DNA of 64,000 nt from Yinghuangia soli (GCF_021502675.1 NZ_JAKFHA010000003.1:1-64000), one strand, 5' to 3'. Positions 17,008 through 26,512 are shown, counted from the stretch's first letter. The notes: generated by a model from the sequence alone, not told the origin. Translations and numbers: made by a program.

Positions 17008-17186
17008 GTTCACCCACACCACCCGCCGCTCCCCACAGCTTTTCGCGGCCGCAGGCGCCCTTGGCGGCCTGAGCTTGTTCTTTGCCCCAGGTCCCGATCA
17101 TCGCTTCGGCCGACGCGGGCATCACCCGCAAGCCTGCGCGCAGGCCCACAGACCGCCTCCCGACAAGCCGTGCCGGGACGAGACAA

Positions 17187-17411
17187 TCAGTCTTCGGGGT
17201 ACGTGCGCGTGCCGTCCGCGTACTGCAGGTAGACGCGGCCGTGTTCGTCGATGCCGGCGGTCGGGAGCCCAGCAGCCTCGGCACGCGCCGCAGCCTCGCG
17301 AACTGCCGCTTCCATCAGTGCGTGGGCGCGCTCCCGCCCGATCCTGTCAATGAGCGACATCCCAGGCGGGTGTTCGTCCGCACTGCCTGTGCCGCTCGGC
17401 TCGGTCACCAT
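17187..17411 (-). CDS. small hypothetical protein, 74 residues
   Basis: ATG 17411 starts MVTEPSGTGSADEHPPGMSL. A single amphipathic helix IGRERAHALMEAAVREAAARAEAAG is followed by a beta tail, VYLQYADGTRTYPED. The protein is soluble and without recognised family. Codon use fits the neighbours. Confidence 0.55.
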   Translation of the reverse strand: MVTEPSGTGSADEHPPGMSLIDRIGRERAHALMEAAVREAAARAEAAGLPTAGIDEHGRVYLQYADGTRTYPED

Positions 17412-17498
17412 GCAACGCACGATAGACCGCACGAGCCCTGAGGCCACCTGGCAAGCTGACCGCTCGTCCCCGACGTCCGCCCCTGCTCGCCCGACGTC

Positions 17499-17960
17499 TC
17501 AGAGGGCAATGGGACGGTACGCCAAAGCCGCGTCGAGGAGCTCTTCCGGGCCAGCGTCCCGCAGTTCCTCCGGCAGCCGCCCGAACACCAGGTCGAGCAC
17601 GCGCGGGTTCGGCACGTTGGTCTGCAGGATCAGCGCGTAGTAGTCCGATTCCGGATCGCCGTCCATGATGCGCCGGAGGATCTCGACGAGCTCGTCTCGC
17701 GTGATGTCGGGGACCCGGGGCCGCGCCGGACGAGCCGCGCACAATGCGAGTTCCTCCACGCTGCACGCGCCCCAGTATTCGTGCAGGTCCAGCTCGGTGA
17801 ACGCATGACCGGTCTCCGCGTTGAACGCGGCGAGCGCTGCCTCCACCTCCTCGTCCGTCCCCTCTCGGATCACGGCCTCGATGCGCTCGATTTCGGCGCA
17901 TAGCCACGCCAGGCGCTCGGCGGGCACGGCCGGGGGACGGAGTTCCGCACGGAGTTCCAT
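17499..17960 (-). CDS. hypothetical protein, 153 residues
   Basis: ATG 17960, 7 bp after the stop of the upstream gene, so translated from one message. It is helical and acidic: LAWLCAEIERIEAVIREG, VEAALAAFNAETGHAF, then DITRDELVEILRRIMDGDPES and LDLVFGRLPEEL. The layout resembles small Streptomyces proteins found near SUKH-type immunity genes, but no motif fixes a role. Confidence 0.65.
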   Translation of the reverse strand: MELRAELRPPAVPAERLAWLCAEIERIEAVIREGTDEEVEAALAAFNAETGHAFTELDLHEYWGACSVEELALCAARPARPRVPDITRDELVEILRRIMDGDPESDYYALILQTNVPNPRVLDLVFGRLPEELRDAGPEELLDAALAYRPIAL

Positions 17961-17967
17961 GCCCCGG

Positions 17968-18459
17968 CTACCCCTGTCCCGCATTTTCGGAGCCCGTCGC
18001 TGCACGCGTCCCCGGCTCGGCCCCGGGGCCCGGCCCCGCACCCGTCACCGCGACCAACTGGATCGGCAGTTCCTTGTCGTACTGCCCCACCCCGACGCCG
18101 AGCCACCGGTCGCCAATCGTCCAGACATGCAACCGCACCACGAAGTTGCTCAGGTCGTCAAAAGGCTCGGGGACGTCCTCCCCCTCCATGCCGCGTTCGA
18201 AGTACGGCGCCAACGCGACGACGCGGTGCGCCCCGTGGCGCCCGTCCAGTACGCCGGCCAGGCGCCGCGCCTTGTCCTCGTACTGGTCCCAGACAACCTC
18301 GATCTGGTCGCGCTCGGAGTCCTCCCAGAAGTCGCGGCTGACCTCCAGGTCGACCATGTGCCAGCCCGGACCGCCGCTCGCTTCCCCCGCCCGGTACGGA
18401 CGCTCCGCGAACGGCCGAAGGAGCAGGGTTTCGACCACACCCACGTGCCGACTATCCAT
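17968..18459 (-). CDS. hypothetical protein, 163 residues
   Basis: ATG 18459 (MDSRHVGVVETLLLRPF). Beta-rich and soluble, with WDQYEDKARRLAGVLDGR and a C-terminal RLHVWTIGDRWLGVGVGQYDKEL. The tail (residues 140-163) is a Gly/Pro linker. First gene of a two-gene unit with the 153-residue protein. The promoter region 18460-18716 contains short GGGACAC-type repeats near 18515-18560 and otherwise nothing clear. Confidence 0.65.
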   Translation of the reverse strand: MDSRHVGVVETLLLRPFAERPYRAGEASGGPGWHMVDLEVSRDFWEDSERDQIEVVWDQYEDKARRLAGVLDGRHGAHRVVALAPYFERGMEGEDVPEPFDDLSNFVVRLHVWTIGDRWLGVGVGQYDKELPIQLVAVTGAGPGPGAEPGTRAATGSENAGQG

Positions 18460-18716
18460 ACGCCGCACGCTAACGCCCCCGGACGACACCACCGAGGGAC
18501 GTCCGCCAAGACACAGGGGCACCGGGACACGGGGAGACCGGGACGCCGGGACACCACGACCGCTCCCGAGCCACACGAGGGGATTCCCCGTCGACGCCGC
18601 CCGCGCCCGGGGAGCAGCCTGGCCGCACGCCATCGCAGGCGCGCCGACACCGGCACCGGCGAAACAGCCGGCGTCATGCGTCGCTCCATGTCCCCTCACG
18701 AAAGGGCCCTTCCTTC

Positions 18717-19496
18717 ATGCGTTTCCGCGCCCGCTTCGCTACCGCTGCCGTCATACCCGCCCTCCTCGCAGCCACGGCCGCGTGCGGCGGATCGGAAGAC
18801 GGACAGGACGGGAAGGACCGCGGCGCGCAGGCGCCAGGCTCCATCAGCACCGCCGGCGCCCCTTCCGGCACCGGCCCCGGCAACGGCTCCCCCGCAGGCG
18901 GCAACAGCGGGATCGCCGACAGCACCAGGAACCACAAGATCGTCGTCCCCGACGCGATCGAGCCGTACACCAAGTCGAGCACCGGCAGTACGCCCGGCCA
19001 GAAGGAAGCCGAAGGCCTCGGCGTCGCCAACGCCCAGACCGTGTCCGGTGTGTACAACGCCCCTGGCACCGACCCCGCCAAGGTGGGCGGCACGCGGCTG
19101 ACCTTCGACGGCTTCTACGGCGAGATCGCCGACCCGGCCAAAGCGCTCGACGGCTACCTGGCCGGCATAGCCAACAAGGGCCTCAAGGGCGACGCCAAGA
19201 CCCCAGGGGTCGAGGTCCAGCCCGTCGGCACGGCCAAGACCGTCAAGCCCGCCGGGTTCGACGGCGCGCTGATGAAGTGCCAGGACATGAAGGTCGTCCG
19301 TACACCCGGCGCCGAGATGCCGAAGGATGTCGCCGAGTTCCAGTTCCCGGTCTGCGCGTGGGCCGACTATTCGACCCTCGGCGGCGCGCGTGTCGTCGGC
19401 CTGGCCCAGATGAGGACCGGCGGCGACGGCGTTTCGCAGGATGAGGTCGCCGCCCTGACCGCCAAGCTCTACAAGGCGGCCCGCCAGAAGGCCTGA
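18717..19496 (+). CDS. secreted lipoprotein, unknown function
   Basis: A 259-residue protein with a type II signal peptide: Arg-rich start, hydrophobic VIPALLAATAA and lipobox Cys at residue 23. Residues 24-70 are a Gly/Ser/Pro linker. The mature domain (about 75-259) has FDGFYGEIADPAKALDGYLAG and two Cys (KCQDM, VCAWADY) that may form a disulphide. It would sit on the outer face of the membrane. GAAAGGG about 10 bp before ATG 18717 serves as the ribosome site. It is convergent with the kinase gene downstream. Confidence 0.8.
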   Translation: MRFRARFATAAVIPALLAATAACGGSEDGQDGKDRGAQAPGSISTAGAPSGTGPGNGSPAGGNSGIADSTRNHKIVVPDAIEPYTKSSTGSTPGQKEAEGLGVANAQTVSGVYNAPGTDPAKVGGTRLTFDGFYGEIADPAKALDGYLAGIANKGLKGDAKTPGVEVQPVGTAKTVKPAGFDGALMKCQDMKVVRTPGAEMPKDVAEFQFPVCAWADYSTLGGARVVGLAQMRTGGDGVSQDEVAALTAKLYKAARQKA

Positions 19497-19628
19497 CGCC
19501 TCTCCGCTGCGCATCCCCGCTGTTACGCGTCGCCTATTCGGCGTTCCCTATTCCGCGTCTCCCTGTTACGCGTTCCCCAAGGCGCCACGCCCGGCGCCCC
19601 CGGAACGCGTCGCCACCGGCGCCGGCCC

Positions 19629-21791
19629 CTACGCCGGCCCCGCGCCGGTGGCGGCATCCAGCGCGTAGATCTTCCTGTCGCGGCTGCCCACGTACACCAT
19701 GCCGTCCGCCACCGCCGGTGACGAGCCGACCAGGTGGCCGGTGGTGTACGCCCACTTCTTGGCACCGGTCGCCGCATCAAGCGCGTACACGTTCATGTCC
19801 CGGCTGCCGATGTACACCACGCCGCCCGCAACTTCCGGCGACGAGTAGGCCCCCGCGGCCGGGAAGCGGCTTTCCGCGGTCCTGAACGTCCACTTCTTGA
19901 CGCCGGTCGCCGCGTCGACCGCGTACACGGTGTCGTCGCGGCTGCCGAAGTACACCAGCCCGCCCGCGACCGCAGGCGACGAGTTGACCTTGTCGCCCGT
20001 CGCGAAGGCCCACTTCTTGGCGCCCGTCGCGGCGTCGAGCGCGTACACGTTGCTGTCGTCGGAGCCGACGTACACGACGCCGTCGGCCACCACCGGCGAC
20101 GAGGAGACCTCGGCCCCGGTACGGAAGGTCCACTTCGTCGCACCGGTCGCGGCGTTCAACGCGTAGACGTTCTTGTCCCAGCTGCCGATGTAGACGACTC
20201 CCCCGGCCACGGCCGGCGCCGAGCCGAGGTTGTTCCCGATCGGCTGGACCCACTTCTTGGTGCCGGTGGCGGCGTCAAGAGCGTGCAGGCCGTTGTCCCA
20301 GCCGGCGACGTACACGACGCGGTCCGCAACCGCGGGCGAGGAGCCGACCTCGGCGCCGACGGCGTAGGCCCACCGCCGGGCGCCTGTCGCGGCGTCCAGC
20401 GCATAGACGTTCCCGTCGCCGCTGCCGACGTACACGATGCCGTCGGCGGCCACGGGCGCGGTCGTGACCTTGCCACTTGTAGGGAAGGTCCACCTCGCCA
20501 GACCAGTGGCGACGTCGATCGCGTATACGTACTTGTCGTCGCTGCCGATGTACACCACGCGGTTCACGACCACCGGCGACGACGACACCTCGTCCGAGGT
20601 CGAAAATGCCCAAGGCTTCTTCACGGTGGCGCGGCCGACACCCGACTGGGACGGCAGGGTCTGGCTGCCGTCGCCTGACTGCCCCTTCCGCTCGTCGGGC
20701 GAGTCGACCAGCTCCAGGACCGCGCTGATGCCTCCGGCCGCGACGGCAGCGGCCGCAAGCCACAACGCGCGGCGTCGGACCGCGGACTTGCTGCCCGGAT
20801 CGCGCGGCGACCGCGGTGCGGCAGGCCGCCCGGCCCCGGCATCCGGTCCGGCAACCCGATCGGCATTCCGCTCGGCGTCCGGCCCGGCATCCCGTCCCGC
20901 GGCTCGGGACCGAGCCGACGCGGCCGGCACTGTCTGCGACACCGAAACCGGCGGAAGCGCCGAGGCCGCCGAACCTTCCAAAGGCAGCCCGACAGCCGCA
21001 CGCAAACGCCGGCATACCTCGTCCGCAGACGCCGGCCGATCCCGCGGCTCCTTCTCCAGCAGCGCAAGGACAAGCTCGTCGAGCTCCGCCGGAACTCCGC
21101 CGCGGAGTTCACCAGGCCGCTTGGGCGTCGCCCGCAGATGCGCGTTGATCATCGCAACCGGACCGGAGGCCTGGAACGGCACCTGCCCGGTGAGGAGTTC
21201 GTGGACGACGCAGCCCAGCGAGTAGAGGTCGGAGCGCGCGTCCCCGGGCTGCTCGTCGAGCCTCTCGGGCGGCATGTAGGCCAGCGTTCCCATCACGTTG
21301 CTCGATGGGGCGCTCGCCGCGACGAACCGGGCGATCCCGAAGTCCAGGATCTTGATCCGGCCCTCGTCGGTGAGCATCAGGTTGGCCGGCTTGAGGTCCC
21401 GGTGGACGATCCCGGCACCGTGCGCCCGCGCCAGCGCCTCGGCGGCCTGCGCCGCCCATTCACCAGCCGTCCGGACCGGCGGGGGGCCGGTAGCCGCCAG
21501 GACCGCGGCCAGGTCGCGGCCCTCGAGGTACTCCATGACGAGGAAGAGTGTGCCGTCCGCTTCGTCCTCGCCCAGGTCATGGACCGTGACGACGCCCGGG
21601 TGGTGCAGCGCCCCGGCCGTACGCGCCTCGCGGAAGAACAGGGCGGCTCCGGAGGCATCGCTTCGGGCGTGCGGGAGCAGCTTGACCGCGACCCGCCGCT
21701 CGATCAGCCGGTCGCGCGCCTCCCAGACCTCGCCCATCCCGCCACGCCCGACGAACCGCACCAGCTCGTACCGCCCGGCCAACACCCGCAC
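19629..21791 (-). CDS. Ser/Thr protein kinase with eight-repeat PQQ-like propeller
   Basis: A 720-residue Hanks kinase. The kinase domain spans about residues 1-265: Gly loop GRGGMGEVWEARD, Lys in RVAVKLLP, catalytic HRDLKPANLM, DFG, and APE variant PPE. A Pro/Ala-rich linker and one helix (ALWLAAAAVAAGGISAVL) follow. The extracellular part has eight repeats ending VYVGS..NVYALDAATG, a PQQ/WD-type beta-propeller that could bind a ligand or wall component. The repeats are about 38 residues and highly alike at DNA level (direct repeats about 114 bp). Start GTG 21791 matches the VRVLAGRYEL start of the second kinase here. Confidence 0.9.
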   Translation of the reverse strand: MRVLAGRYELVRFVGRGGMGEVWEARDRLIERRVAVKLLPHARSDASGAALFFREARTAGALHHPGVVTVHDLGEDEADGTLFLVMEYLEGRDLAAVLAATGPPPVRTAGEWAAQAAEALARAHGAGIVHRDLKPANLMLTDEGRIKILDFGIARFVAASAPSSNVMGTLAYMPPERLDEQPGDARSDLYSLGCVVHELLTGQVPFQASGPVAMINAHLRATPKRPGELRGGVPAELDELVLALLEKEPRDRPASADEVCRRLRAAVGLPLEGSAASALPPVSVSQTVPAASARSRAAGRDAGPDAERNADRVAGPDAGAGRPAAPRSPRDPGSKSAVRRRALWLAAAAVAAGGISAVLELVDSPDERKGQSGDGSQTLPSQSGVGRATVKKPWAFSTSDEVSSSPVVVNRVVYIGSDDKYVYAIDVATGLARWTFPTSGKVTTAPVAADGIVYVGSGDGNVYALDAATGARRWAYAVGAEVGSSPAVADRVVYVAGWDNGLHALDAATGTKKWVQPIGNNLGSAPAVAGGVVYIGSWDKNVYALNAATGATKWTFRTGAEVSSSPVVADGVVYVGSDDSNVYALDAATGAKKWAFATGDKVNSSPAVAGGLVYFGSRDDTVYAVDAATGVKKWTFRTAESRFPAAGAYSSPEVAGGVVYIGSRDMNVYALDAATGAKKWAYTTGHLVGSSPAVADGMVYVGSRDRKIYALDAATGAGPA

Positions 21792-22232
21792 ACGCAACCC
21801 CCGTTCGACGGACTGCCCGCTTCTCGTGCGCCGAGAGCCGCTGCCACGGCACTTCCGGTCCGTGGTCACCTCGGCATCGCCGCGCCCGGACGATTCCGCT
21901 CGGCATGCTACGACGCCGCCTATCGGGGTGCGGCACTCCGTCAGCTGTTCCCAAGCTGCGACGACCGGAGGACCACACGAGCACAAGGATCCGGTCCTCC
22001 GGACGAGGAGCCCGTAAGCCGCTACGCGCGTGTGCCGATGCCGCGCACTCTTGCCGGGTATGCAAAGGACAGTCGCGCCCGTACTGCCGCCACGGCAGCT
22101 TCACGCCCCAAGCGACACGACGTGCTCGTCCTCCAGTGCCCGGAGAGCGAGGCGTTGCGGCCGCACCTCGACGACGAGCCCCTGGTGCGGCAGCACGAGG
22201 CGTGAGGGCGATTCCACAGCCGACCGGGGACT
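21792..22232. other. 440-bp stretch with no supported gene
   Basis: Lies upstream of the kinase. The plus strand has open frames without start signals or codon bias. Several Cys codons (CADAAHSCRVCKGQ) occur in one frame but no full zinc-binding domain can be built. The kinase promoter should lie here; no clear -10/-35 pair was seen. Confidence 0.5.
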
Positions 22233-22901
22233 CTATGTACTGCCGACCGCCCGTATGCGGGCTATCTGAGCGTTCACCAGGTCGTCCGCGGGCATCGGCC
22301 GGGTCTGGCCCAGGGGGTCGAAGTGCAGGAACGCCAGGAGGAAGTCGCCGACACGCACAAGCATGTGCCCGAGCGCGGATCGAGACTCGGGCCTGCCGGG
22401 AATGCCGAGGCGGATACCGGCGCTGAAGTCCCCGGCTGAAGGGACCTCGACCCGCTCCGGCTCGTACCACGAGGGAACGCCCACGACGTCATCGTCATCG
22501 GATCCCGCAGGTGCGAGCATGTGGAGCGGCCCTGCGGCGGCGAACGGACTCAAGGCCATCGTCACCCTCGCATACGCGCGGCAGTGCTCCAGGACCCGCA
22601 GGCCTTCGTCGATCACCTTCTGGGCTTCGCCATCGGGAAAGCTGCCGATGACCACGGTCGTATAGGCGATGTCGCCGCCCCCTGACCAGGCAGCCGCGAC
22701 GTAACCCAGGCATCGGGGGTGGCCCGCGCCACCGGACAGCAACTGCCCAAGCGGCCGGCAGTGTTGCTCGTACGCCTGGGAGAGCGCCACGGGTGGCGCG
22801 TCCGTCGGGCCCTTGAGGCGGGCCGGAAGGTCGCCGCCTTCCAGAACGAGTGCCCGTAGTTGCTCGACGGTCCATGCAGGGCGCGGGGGAGGCGAAGTCA
22901 T
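22233..22901 (-). CDS. hypothetical protein, 222 residues
   Basis: ATG 22901 (MTSPPPRPAWTVEQLRALVL); a GTG at 22925 is an alternative. The protein has no signal peptide. It contains an N-terminal helix, a central IAYTTVVIGSFPDGEAQKVIDEGLR stretch and a beta-rich second half ending GDFLLAFLHFDPLG. This layout resembles the PknH-sensor-like/lipoprotein domains of mycobacteria and Streptomyces but lacks export signals. Function unknown. Confidence 0.6.
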   Translation of the reverse strand: MTSPPPRPAWTVEQLRALVLEGGDLPARLKGPTDAPPVALSQAYEQHCRPLGQLLSGGAGHPRCLGYVAAAWSGGGDIAYTTVVIGSFPDGEAQKVIDEGLRVLEHCRAYARVTMALSPFAAAGPLHMLAPAGSDDDDVVGVPSWYEPERVEVPSAGDFSAGIRLGIPGRPESRSALGHMLVRVGDFLLAFLHFDPLGQTRPMPADDLVNAQIARIRAVGST

Positions 22902-23032
22902 GTCGCTGTCGGTCTCCAAGGACACGATGAGTGTGGCGGGCCACGGTACCCACCATGGGTGACAGTGCCGGTCGCCGGAGACCTGCGCTCAGCGCTCGAT
23001 CCGATCGCCCTCCGGCTTCTGTGCCTGGCGCA

Positions 23033-23059
23033 ACGACGCCACCGACGCCACCGACGCCA
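23033..23059. repeat. CACCGACGC triplicated in intergenic stretch
   Basis: Three tandem 9-bp units (ACCGACGCC) lie within 22902-23223, the 320-bp gap before the acetyltransferase. Nothing else is recognised in the gap. Confidence 0.6.
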
Positions 23060-23223
23060 GGACGGCCGCACGACCCAAGCGCCCGCCCCGTCCGGTCCCC
23101 GCCCGACGCCGCCACCGCCCGTGCCAGTACGTGCGCACTCACCAACCCCTGCGCACCGCCAGCGCCCGACAACCATCCGTCCCAGCGGCGCCCGACCGCA
23201 CACCCATCCGCTAGGTTGGCGCC

Positions 23224-23775
23224 ATGCCCGACCTGCGCACCGAACGCCTCCTCCTCCGTTCCTGGCGCGAGGCCGACCGTGCGCCCTGGGCGGCGATGAA
23301 TGCCGACCCCGAGGTCCGCGAGCACCTCGGCGAACCGCTGACCACCGCGCAGAGCGACGCGTCGATCGACCGCTTCCAGGAAGCGCTCGACTCCCGCGGC
23401 TGGGGCTGGTGGGCCGTCGAGGTGGCCGCCACCGGCGAGTTCGCGGGCTTCGCCGGGCTGGATCCGGTCGAGGACGGCCTGCCCTTCACCGGCATCGAGG
23501 CCGGCTGGCGGCTGGCCCGCGGCGCATGGGGCCACGGCTACGCCACCGAGGCCGCCCACGCGGTCCTCGCGTACGGGTTCGACACCCTCGGCCTCCCCGA
23601 GATCCTCGCCCTCACCACCGCCATGAACACGCGCTCCCAGGCGGTCATGCGACGCCTTGGCATGACGTACGACCCGGCCGACGACTTCGACGACCCGTCC
23701 GTCCCGCCGGGCCCGCTCCGCGCAAGCGTCGTCTACCGACTGCCGCGCGCTGCGTACCGCCTCGACACCCGCTGA
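23224..23775 (+). CDS. GNAT family N-acetyltransferase
   Basis: A 183-residue RimJ-type enzyme. It starts MPDLRTERLLLRSWREAD. The acetyl-CoA site is ARGAWGHGYATEAAHAVL, and a C-terminal MNTRSQAVMRRLGMTYDP completes the fold. Closest in shape to ribosomal-protein or small-molecule acetyltransferases of unknown acceptor. It stands alone. Confidence 0.87.
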   Translation: MPDLRTERLLLRSWREADRAPWAAMNADPEVREHLGEPLTTAQSDASIDRFQEALDSRGWGWWAVEVAATGEFAGFAGLDPVEDGLPFTGIEAGWRLARGAWGHGYATEAAHAVLAYGFDTLGLPEILALTTAMNTRSQAVMRRLGMTYDPADDFDDPSVPPGPLRASVVYRLPRAAYRLDTR

Positions 23776-23841
23776 CCACCGCCCTGCCCCGCGCCCTCGC
23801 GTCGCTCCACTCCGCCCCGCCCCGCCCCGCCCCGCGAAGCA

Positions 23842-24663
23842 TCAGCCGTGCGCGCACGTCAGCACAACGTCGCCGGCACTCGCCCGATGCGCCACCACCC
23901 CAGGCCGCCCCTCCGGTTCCAGAAGCGTCCCCTCCCACGCCGCCCGAGCCATCCCCCGCAGCCCGCCGCCGCCCGCACATACCTCTCCGTCACCGCACAC
24001 ATGTACCGCAGGCCACCCCCGGACGATCGCCGGCCGGATGTCGGCCCGCAAGCTGTCGCCGACCAGCATGCAGACCGACCGCTCGTCCCCAAGAGCTTCG
24101 ACGAGTGGCGCGAAGAACCCGTCCCCCGGCTTGGCCACGCCCACCTCGCCGGATACGAACACCCGGGCGAAGCAGTCCTCCAGGCCGCTCAGCCGCAGCT
24201 TGAGCCGCTGCAAGCGCGATGCGCCGTTCGTGGCGACACAAAGCTCGTGCCCGTACGCCAACCGCTCCAAGGCGGCCCCTACGCCAGGGAACGGCCGTAC
24301 GAGTTCCCGGCGATGCCGTACGAACAAGCGAGCCGCGTCCTCACCATCCGCCGACCCTGCCGTCGCCTCCGCCCACACCGACGCACGAAACCCCATCCCC
24401 CAGGCGATCGCCCCCTCAGGAACCGCACTCCCTCCAAGTCCGCCCACAGGCCCTCCCATGAACTGACCCCCAACTCCCGCAGCAGCTCGTCGTACGGCCT
24501 GGCCCGCCACCGCACCCGCGCAACGTCGAACACCCGCTGCACGGCCGCTGGAGTCGCCTGCACCCACCGCCGCCAACGTTCGCCCCACGGCCACCCGCGC
24601 CGCCGCCCGTTCCGGCACCAGGGTGTCGTCCAAATCCAGCACCACCACGAACCGACCACTCAT
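23842..24663 (-). pseudogene. HAD family hydrolase with two compensating frameshifts
   Basis: From ATG 24663 the protein begins as a normal HAD phosphatase (VVVLDLDDTLVPE, motif I) and ends with motif II CVATNGAS, Lys in GEVGVAKP and motif IV VGDSLRAD. Between about 24575 and 24411 the annotated frame is glycine-rich nonsense. The +1 frame there reads VFDVARVRWRARPYDELL and LGVSSWEGLWADLEG, the expected C2-cap-like helices. So one base appears gained near 24560-24575 and one lost in the G-run near 24411-24420. The product is either a decayed protein with a scrambled 50-residue cap or a normal gene with two sequencing errors. Confidence 0.75.
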
Positions 24664-24789
24664 CAAGCCCCCTCGCCGGCGACCCGCGCCATCATCCCGC
24701 CGGGAACCTGCCGACAGTCCGCACCTCATGCCTCCCGGACCGAACGCAAGTCCGCATCGCCCAGATGGAATCGGGTGCAGATCCTCTGC

Positions 24790-24954
24790 AGGGACGGGTT
24801 GAGCTGGGAAATCACTGGCCGGGTGGCTGTCCTCCGCCTCCGCGCCAGCACCGCCACCCGAGACCTCGACCCGTACTGGCGCCGGCACACCCGGCGCGAA
24901 CACGAACGCGTCCACCCTGTTCCGGACCGGCAGGACTACACACTCACCGCGTGA
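24790..24954 (+). pseudogene. C-terminal remnant of an ISKra4-like transposase
   Basis: The plus-strand frame reads DGLSWEITGRVAVLRLRA, then DPYWRRHTRREHERVHP and a final YTLTA stop. This matches the characteristic C-terminus of ISKra4-family transposases (W-x-I/L-x-G-x-x-A-V-L-x-L-R-A, then YW-x-x-H-x-x-x-E-H-x-R). Nothing upstream in the frame resembles the rest of the enzyme, and no terminal repeats were found. It is a relic marking past insertion in the decayed region. Confidence 0.6.
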
Positions 24955-24975
24955 TCCGGAGAAGCAGGCGCCGCG

Positions 24976-25494
24976 TCAGCACCCCGTCCGCAGGAACCGA
25001 AGGGCGGCTGCCACGTTCGACGACAGGTCGATCGCCGAGTCCAGCACCAGCCGGGCATCGGAATCAGACCATGCAGCGAACACTTCCCGGCGCTCTTCGA
25101 CGTCTTCCCAGGTCGGCTCGCAGAAGCCCTCGATCCCTCTGGACCGCGACTCCAGTCGCTGCCGATGCACCGCCGGGTCCGAGCACTCCACCTCGATGAA
25201 CACCAGCGGCACCCCATAGCGGTCAGCCAGGGACCGCCAATGCTCCCGCGCCTCTTCCACGGCGTTGACGGCATCGACAACGACCGTTTGCCCCAGACCG
25301 AGAGCTTCGGCTGCCACCGCCTCGGCCACGAAATAAGCAGCGAGACCGGTTGGCTGGCCACGATCCACACCCGCACGCCACATCGCCGCCTCGATCGGGT
25401 CCACGGACACGACCGGCACCATCAACTCCCGCCCCAGCGCCTTGGCAACCGTGCTCTTACCTGCCCCGGGGAGCCCCGCCATCGCGATCAACAT
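24976..25494 (-). CDS. AAA-type P-loop kinase-like ATPase
   Basis: A 172-residue small NTPase/kinase. It starts at ATG 25494, just before the Walker A motif GLPGAGKST. A VVVDAVN strand, IEVECSDPAVHRQRLESR (LID-like Arg region) and a C-terminal VLDSAIDLSSNVAAAL follow. The family includes shikimate-kinase-like and chloramphenicol-phosphotransferase-like enzymes that phosphorylate small molecules. Substrate unknown. AAGGG lies about 6 bp before the start. Confidence 0.83.
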   Translation of the reverse strand: MLIAMAGLPGAGKSTVAKALGRELMVPVVSVDPIEAAMWRAGVDRGQPTGLAAYFVAEAVAAEALGLGQTVVVDAVNAVEEAREHWRSLADRYGVPLVFIEVECSDPAVHRQRLESRSRGIEGFCEPTWEDVEERREVFAAWSDSDARLVLDSAIDLSSNVAAALRFLRTGC

Positions 25495-25955
25495 CACGAC
25501 ACCCTTGCACCCACCCGGCAACCAGCGCCAACACCAGTACCCCCGAAGGGGCGGGAACACCACCCCATCACGCCGCACCCACCAAACCGGTCGCGCAAGC
25601 CAGTGATCAGCACCGTCACTTCAACGGGCTACACCCGATGGAATTCGTCCTGCACCCCACGTCCCAGGGCTGGAGCAGATCGCTCACAACCCCACGCCGT
25701 CATGGATGGTCCCCCCTTTGTGCTGTTGTCGGCCCGGCGCGGTCGGTGGGCGACAGGCCGGATCGCGCCGGGTGTTCGGTGGTATTCGCGCCCCCGGGTG
25801 CGCGCCTGGCGGGCACCGTGCTCGAATGAGCGTACGGAGCACTCCTCGTGCCGGATGTCCACGCACGGCACGGGCGACGGACATGGCAGGCCTCGCACGT
25901 CCCGCCTCAGCCCGCGCACGGTTCCGAGGGAGATCGCGTGTCCGAGGGAGACCGC
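25495..25955. other. 460-bp stretch, no convincing gene
   Basis: A possible 63-codon plus-strand ORF from ATG 25638 shows no family resemblance and poor start context. The last 35 bases hold a tandem 18-bp duplication (GAGGGAGATCGCGTG-type, 25926-25958) that gives the next gene two equal GAGGGAG-GTG start signals. Confidence 0.5.
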
Positions 25956-26471
25956 GTGCACGACCCCATCGACCCGGCTTTCCCCTACGGGGGCATGTTC
26001 CTGCTGCTGGAGCCGTTCATGCGCACGAGCGCTACGCGGATCCCTCCAGCCATGGGCCCCAGCGCCTGGGAACTTGCGCAACGGTTCGCCGGCCTGCATC
26101 AGACGATGACGATCTATTTCGGACAAGACGGCATCGCCTACGACCACCCGCTGGCAGCCCACCCGGATGCCGAGGACGCCGACCTGGTCGCTGCGATGGT
26201 CGCGGACCACCACCGGCAGCTGATGTGCTCATGGCGATTCCCGCAGTTGGTCGCCCAATGCGCCGAAGCCCTCGCCGTGTTCACCGACGACGACTCCCTG
26301 GCACGGTTCTTCGCCGGCGAACTGCACACGGCCTACTGCGCGTCGTGGACCGAATGGATCACCTTGCTCCGCGACAGCCTGACCGACCACCTGCGCCACG
26401 AACACGGCCCGGTGGGCTGGACCGGCGGCCGCGCGCAACGACAGGCCACTCGGACGAACCACGGAACCTGA
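25956..26471 (+). CDS. hypothetical protein, 171 residues
   Basis: GTG 25956 with GAGGGAG directly upstream; an equal GTG 18 bp earlier (25938) exists because the start region is duplicated. The protein is soluble: FPYGGMFLLLEPFMRTSA, MTIYFGQDGIAYDHPLAAHP, then several helices (LVAAMVADHHRQLMC, LVAQCAEALAVFTDDDSL). The conserved-looking His/Trp pattern gives no family match from memory. Confidence 0.55.
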   Translation: MHDPIDPAFPYGGMFLLLEPFMRTSATRIPPAMGPSAWELAQRFAGLHQTMTIYFGQDGIAYDHPLAAHPDAEDADLVAAMVADHHRQLMCSWRFPQLVAQCAEALAVFTDDDSLARFFAGELHTAYCASWTEWITLLRDSLTDHLRHEHGPVGWTGGRAQRQATRTNHGT

Positions 26472-26512
26472 GTCAGAGCCCCGCACGACGATGCGGATTC
26501 CCGCACTGGCCT

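Noticed and set aside
25638-25829. 63-codon plus-strand ORF
   Set aside because: No ribosome site, no family resemblance.
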